The translations under genes and the position numbers were made by a program. A DNA stretch of 64,000 nucleotides from Hahellaceae bacterium (GTDB taxonomy: Bacteria; Pseudomonadota; Gammaproteobacteria; Pseudomonadales; Oleiphilaceae). Shown here piece after piece: positions 60,163-64,000 of this stretch; positions within the stretch are counted from its first letter, which is position 1; each line of letters starts with the position of its first letter. Under the pieces are notes generated by a model. That model had not been told where the DNA came from, ran no database searches, and was given only the letters and a program-made list of their open reading frames with translations. The stretch is from NCBI GenBank assembly GCA_016716085.1, contig JADJWY010000023.1, positions 62,001-126,000 of the forward strand. Direction: 5' to 3'.

Positions 60163-61401
60163 ATGAGACGATTTGACTGGCCCAGACGGGCCTTGCTGGG
60201 CGCGTGCGTGCTTTTTCTGCCCATGTTTGCTTACGCAGAGACATCGAGTTGGAGCGCCTGGCTCGCCTCCCAGATACAACAACACCCCGAGGTGCTTGCC
60301 GCCCGCGAGCAATTGCTGGGCTCCAACGCCAGCGCCGATGCGCTGGAGCAGCCGCTTTACAACCCGGAGCTGTCCACCGATTTGGAGCGTAATGGAGAGG
60401 AAGACAACTACCGGGTCGGCGTTCAGCAGACCATCGACTGGTGGGACAGACGGGGTGCAAGACGGCAGCAGGCGGGCTTTATGCGAAGCGCCGCCGAAGC
60501 GCTGTACCAGCAACAAGTGTTGGACAAAACCGCCGAGGCGCTTGCCGCACTGGTGGAGTGGCATGCCGCCAACCGCGCCGCCGCCATTGCCCAAGCGCAA
60601 CAGCAGCAACTTAACGCCTTGCTCGAACAGGTGGATAAGCGCCAGCAGGCAGGTGATCTGGGCAGCATCGATGCCGAACTCACCTTTCTGTCCCTGTCAC
60701 AGCAGCTGGCTCAGGTTGCCGAGGCCGAAGCCGCGATACAGAAAGCCGAAATCCGGGTTCGCGAGCTGCTGCCCGCATGGGCGCCCACGCGAGGCGGCAT
60801 TCCTGATGATTTCTGGCCCTCCCAGCCAGACTTGACCTCGGATCAGGAGTTACTGCAACACCCGGCCGTAGCCAGCGCCCACGCCCGCTGGCAGTCGCTG
60901 AAGGAGGAAGCTGAAGTGACACGGCGTACCGCCAAGGCGGAGCCCACCTTTGGCGTCAATTCCGGTCGTGATGGTGGAGAGAGCGTTGTCGGGCTGACCT
61001 TCTCCATCCCGTTGAATGTCCGCAACAACTTCAGTGCAGAAACTCGCGCCACCGAACGCATAGCGCTGGAGGCCGAGGCTCGTTTTCAGGCTATCTACCG
61101 CAAGCAGCGCTTTGACTGGCAGGCTGCACAGGCCACCTGGCAGCGCTTTGAACAGCAATATCGCCGCTGGCAAGAGGTTGTTCAGGGTCGGGTCGAGAAC
61201 AGCGCCGAACTGCTGAAACGGCAATGGCGCACGGGTGATCTGTCCACCACTAATTATCTGCTGGCCTTGAATCAACGCACCGAAAGCCTGCTGGCAGGCA
61301 TTGAGCTGGAAAAGCAGACACGGCTTGCGCTCACCGAAGCACTTCAGCAATCGGGCCACCTGATCAACGCAATAAAGTCATCGACCGCGTCAACGAATTA
61401 A
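60163..61401 (+). CDS. czcC: CzcC-type outer-membrane efflux protein
   Basis: 412 residues, signal peptide (ending FAYAETS), then the OEP/TolC fold of long helices: WLASQIQQHPEVLAAREQLL, ADALEQPLYNPELSTDLERN and NYRVGVQQTIDWWDRRGARR in repeat 1. In repeat 2: RQQAGDLGSID-like KRQQAGDLGSIDAELTFLSL, VVGLTFSIPLNVRNNF and LLKRQWRTGDLSTTNYLLAL. Forms the outer-membrane channel of an RND metal pump. 6 bp before the czcB-type gene region, same operon. Confidence 0.88.
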   Translation: MRRFDWPRRALLGACVLFLPMFAYAETSSWSAWLASQIQQHPEVLAAREQLLGSNASADALEQPLYNPELSTDLERNGEEDNYRVGVQQTIDWWDRRGARRQQAGFMRSAAEALYQQQVLDKTAEALAALVEWHAANRAAAIAQAQQQQLNALLEQVDKRQQAGDLGSIDAELTFLSLSQQLAQVAEAEAAIQKAEIRVRELLPAWAPTRGGIPDDFWPSQPDLTSDQELLQHPAVASAHARWQSLKEEAEVTRRTAKAEPTFGVNSGRDGGESVVGLTFSIPLNVRNNFSAETRATERIALEAEARFQAIYRKQRFDWQAAQATWQRFEQQYRRWQEVVQGRVENSAELLKRQWRTGDLSTTNYLLALNQRTESLLAGIELEKQTRLALTEALQQSGHLINAIKSSTASTN

Positions 61402-61416
61402 ACAGGAATGATAAAC

Positions 61417-62823
61417 ATGAATAAAACACTGGTAGCCATCTTGGTGGCGGGTCTTGCGACCGCAACCGCCAGCCACGCCAAAGAATCTGAGTCTGAGCAT
61501 GCACGTGAGCATGGGCAGGAAAAAGCGATAACGGCGGCACCCCATAGCGAACAGGATAATCATGACGATCATCGTGAGGAAAACCATGAAGAGCATGATG
61601 ACCATAAGCCTGACACCGAGCACGGCCACGCGGAACACGGCGAGGACGTCAATAGTGATCACAAGGATGCGCACGATGATCATGGCGACGAAAATCATGA
61701 TGAACACAGCGCCCACGACGAGCACAACTCCGGCTCAGAACACGGACATGAAGAGCATAGCGAGGGCGGTGACCACGGTGATCATGGTGGGCATGGAGGT
61801 CACCAAGAAGCTGCTTCTGCGTCACTGAACCCGGCGCAAATGACCCTGGCCGATATTCAGATCAACCCACTGACTCCCAGAAAGGTCGATTATCAGCTTT
61901 ACGCACCGGGGGAGATCCTTTCCAACGGTTACACCAGTTACCGAGTATCGCCCCGGGTGCCTTCCGTGGTGCTGCGCCGCCATGTCGCCCTCGGCGATCA
62001 CGTCGAACAGGGTCAGCCGCTGGTTACTCTGTTCAGTGAAGCCGTGGCGCAGGCACAAGCCAATTACCGCACGGCCTGGCCTGAATGGCAAAGAGTAGAG
62101 GAACTTGGGCGCAAAACCGTGGGTGAACAGCGTTACATCACGGCCAAAACCAGCCTGGAGGCAGCCCGGGCGACGCTGCTGGCCTACGGCCTTTCGGCCT
62201 CGGACTTGCAAGCGTTGGTCGCTCCTCAGCAATCTGTTGCATTAGGGGAGTATACCCTGCATGCCGAGATTGACGGCGCGGTGCTCAGCGATGATTTCGA
62301 GCAGGGGCAGCGCATCGAGGCGGGCGCGCCCTTGATTGCGTTGGCCGATGAAAAGCAACTCTGGGTGGAGGCCCACCTGCCCGCCGATCTCTCCCTGACG
62401 CTGGGCGCGGGAACAAGAGCGGAAGTGGTGGCTGGGGATGTCCGTGTAAACGCCAAGGTCACTCAGGAGGCGCACACCATTGACCCCATCACCCGTACCC
62501 GTACCGTGCGCCTGTTGGTCAATAACCCGGAACACCGCCTGCACCCCGGCCAGTTCGCCGAGGTGTATTTCCGATTCCAGACTAAAAGACCCGTGCTGGC
62601 GGTACCCGAAACCGCACTGATGCGCGGCGCAGACGGAGATTGGACGGTATTCGTGGAAGACCATCCTGGCGAATTCCAGCCAGTGGAGGTGAAGCTGGGT
62701 CGAGCGCTCGGGCCGCTACGTGAAATTAGCGGTGTCGGTCCGGGGGCTCGCATCGTCACTCAGGGCGCTTTCTTTGTTGCCTCTCAGATCGCCAAGGGCG
62801 GCTTTGACCCCCATAACCACTAA
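61417..62823 (+). CDS. czcB: CzcB-type RND periplasmic adaptor with His/Asp-rich N-terminus
   Basis: About 468 residues. Signal peptide (ending ASHAKE) is followed by about 100 residues dominated by His, Asp and Glu (EHGHAEHGEDVNSDHKDAHD, then DHGDHGGHGGHQ), a metal-binding apron. The adaptor core is HlyD-like: YELY-like VDYQLYAPGEILSNGYTSYR, barrel-sandwich RRHVALGDHVEQGQPLVTLF, a helical hairpin (EWQRVEELGRKTVGEQRYI) and AVPETALMRGADGDWTVFVE. It links CzcA in the inner membrane to CzcC. ATG at 61417 (AGGA 9 bp upstream). Confidence 0.9.
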   Translation: MNKTLVAILVAGLATATASHAKESESEHAREHGQEKAITAAPHSEQDNHDDHREENHEEHDDHKPDTEHGHAEHGEDVNSDHKDAHDDHGDENHDEHSAHDEHNSGSEHGHEEHSEGGDHGDHGGHGGHQEAASASLNPAQMTLADIQINPLTPRKVDYQLYAPGEILSNGYTSYRVSPRVPSVVLRRHVALGDHVEQGQPLVTLFSEAVAQAQANYRTAWPEWQRVEELGRKTVGEQRYITAKTSLEAARATLLAYGLSASDLQALVAPQQSVALGEYTLHAEIDGAVLSDDFEQGQRIEAGAPLIALADEKQLWVEAHLPADLSLTLGAGTRAEVVAGDVRVNAKVTQEAHTIDPITRTRTVRLLVNNPEHRLHPGQFAEVYFRFQTKRPVLAVPETALMRGADGDWTVFVEDHPGEFQPVEVKLGRALGPLREISGVGPGARIVTQGAFFVASQIAKGGFDPHNH

Positions 62824-62838
62824 GCAGTAGGAGACCCC

Positions 62839-64000
62839 ATGTTTAACCGAATTATCGATTGGGCGGTCATCAACCGATTGCTGGTGGTGATAGCCCTGAT
62901 CACACTAACGGTCAGTGCCGTTTTTATTATTCCAAAACTGAATCTGGATGCTTTTCCGGATGTGACCAACGTGCAGGTATCTGTCAATACCGAAGCACCG
63001 GGGCTGGCTGCCGAAGAGGTGGAACAGCTTATTACCTATCCCATCGAAGCCGTGATGTACGCCTTACCGGATGTGGAAGAGGTGCGCTCCATTTCCAAAA
63101 CCGGCCTGTCCGGCGTCACCGTAGTCTTTAAAGAAGGCACCGATATCTATTTTGCCCGGCAACTGGTATTTGAGCGGCTTCAGGCTGCCAAGGAGCTGAT
63201 CCCCGATGGCGTCGGCACGCCGGAAATGGGCCCGAATACTTCCGGTCTGGGTCAGGTCTATCAGTATCTTCTCGTGGCCGAACCCGATGCCGGTTTCGAT
63301 GCCATGGCATTGCGCAGTTTGAACGACTGGGTGGTGAAGCTGCTATTGATTCCGGCCGAGGGTGTGACCGATGTGCTATCGTTCGGCGGTGAGGTGCGTC
63401 AGTACCAGGTAAACCTGAACCCGTCCCGACTGTTGGCCTACGAGCTGACCCAGGACGAAGTCATGATGGCACTGGAGCGCAACAACACCAACGTCGGCGG
63501 CTGGTATATGAACCGGGGCCAGGAGCAACTGGTGATCCGGGGTACGGGTTGGCTGGATCATGGTGAGAAGGGTTTGGAACAGATCCGTCAGGTGCCACTG
63601 AAAACCGTGGACGGTACTACGATCACCGTGTCCGATGTGGCGCAAGTGGCGCTGGGCAGTGAGATCCGTCAGGGCGCGGTGACCATGACGCGCAAGAACG
63701 CCGACGACAAGGTGGAGAATCTCGGCGAGGTGGTGTCCGGCATCGTGCTCAAGCGAATGGGGGCCAACACCAAGGCCACCATTGATGGAGTCAGTGCGCG
63801 CATTGAGCGTATTAACCAGGCATTACCGGAAGGTGTTCGCTTCGAGGCATTTTACGATCAGGCGGATTTGATCACGCAGGCGGTGCAGACTGTGGTCAAT
63901 GCCCTGCTGCTGGCGTTTATTTTCATCGTCGTGATCCTTGCGCTATTCCTGATGAACCTGCGCGCCACCTTTCTGGTGTTGATGTCCATCCCGATCTCCA
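62839..64000 (+). CDS. czcA: CzcA-type heavy-metal RND pump, 3' end outside the window
   Basis: N-terminal 387 residues of a heavy-metal efflux (HME) RND transporter of about 1,040 residues, driven by protons. TM1 MFNRIIDWAVINRLLVVIAL, then the family-typical NLDAFPDVTNVQVSVNTEAP, EEVEQLITYPIEAVMYALPD, VEEVRSISKTGLSGVTVVFK and TPEMGPNTSGLGQVYQYLLV. A second TM segment (VVNALLLAFIFIVVILALFL) is near the window end. The order czcI-x-czcC-czcB-czcA and the His-rich adaptor suggest Co/Zn/Cd rather than Cu/Ag. The TM4 motif that would decide this lies beyond the window. ATG at 62839 with AGGAGA upstream. Confidence 0.92.
   Translation, partial: MFNRIIDWAVINRLLVVIALITLTVSAVFIIPKLNLDAFPDVTNVQVSVNTEAPGLAAEEVEQLITYPIEAVMYALPDVEEVRSISKTGLSGVTVVFKEGTDIYFARQLVFERLQAAKELIPDGVGTPEMGPNTSGLGQVYQYLLVAEPDAGFDAMALRSLNDWVVKLLLIPAEGVTDVLSFGGEVRQYQVNLNPSRLLAYELTQDEVMMALERNNTNVGGWYMNRGQEQLVIRGTGWLDHGEKGLEQIRQVPLKTVDGTTITVSDVAQVALGSEIRQGAVTMTRKNADDKVENLGEVVSGIVLKRMGANTKATIDGVSARIERINQALPEGVRFEAFYDQADLITQAVQTVVNALLLAFIFIVVILALFLMNLRATFLVLMSIPIS

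Noticed and set aside
1..64000. CRISPR arrays, tRNA/rRNA genes, riboswitches
   Set aside because: No regularly spaced repeats, no clover-leaf with T-loop consensus, and no known riboswitch core were seen on either strand.

Overview
The window looks like chromosomal DNA of a Gammaproteobacterium, probably a marine or metal-exposed member of the Oceanospirillales/Cellvibrionales type. This is inferred from gene content: a PqiABC envelope-lipid system, an OpgG/OpgD periplasmic glucan enzyme, a YjtD/LasT methyltransferase, a fatty acyl-CoA reductase of the wax-ester type, secreted chitin and protein hydrolases with carbohydrate-binding modules, and Cu and Co/Zn/Cd efflux operons. No rRNA, tRNA or CRISPR array was seen. 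All family names come from motifs read by eye; no database was searched.

Layout. 1-9.4 kb is a mobile-element zone. A tyrosine recombinase (cut by the window edge) is followed by a fatty acyl-CoA reductase gene split by a 7,180-bp Tn3-family element (1401-8580). The element has 49-bp terminal inverted repeats and a 5-bp target duplication (TTGAA). Inside, the ends of one tnpA gene flank a patchwork of a dead IS, an Rpn remnant, a HigBA-like toxin-antitoxin pair, two Rhs fragments, an IS66 tail and a PIN-toxin pair. 9.5-30.2 kb is mostly ordinary chromosome: an OFA-family transporter, pqiC/pqiB/split pqiA, a beta-propeller protein, a TetR-controlled hot-dog/hydrolase operon, yjtD, SulP plus a universal stress protein, DUF411, opgG, a damaged ParE/RelB pair, an EamA exporter behind a leader-peptide attenuator, and a secreted lipase with a membrane-anchored partner. 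30.2-33.9 kb holds a broken chitinase and an 877-residue secreted fusion of a crystallin fold, a carbohydrate-binding-like module and a di-haem cytochrome.

34-45.7 kb is metal and ion handling: a PhoPQ-like two-component system, a MerR-regulated copper operon (copA, cupredoxin, DUF2933, isoprenylcysteine methyltransferase-like, Met-rich protein), ChrA, an EamA transporter with a His-rich tail, and an OprO/P-type porin. 45.8-52.5 kb carries two copies of an unusual pair: a membrane-anchored protein resembling a metalloprotease propeptide, followed by a secreted reprolysin-like zinc protease. A GIY-YIG protein and an HU protein lie between the copies. The second protease is split by an IS1380-family element. 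52.5-59 kb is again mobile: a gene split by an IS5-family element, a Tn3 transposase with a TumE/TumA-like toxin-antitoxin pair, and a second tnpA fragment. 59.2 kb to the end is a czc-type efflux operon whose czcA gene runs off the window.

Two themes stand out. Three insertions (Tn3, IS1380, IS5) have intact target duplications, and the interrupted reading frames can be rejoined exactly, so they look recent. Several exported enzymes (two proteases and possibly the lipase) are paired with separately encoded, membrane-anchored partners, which suggests a shared strategy of keeping enzymes folded or silent until secretion.
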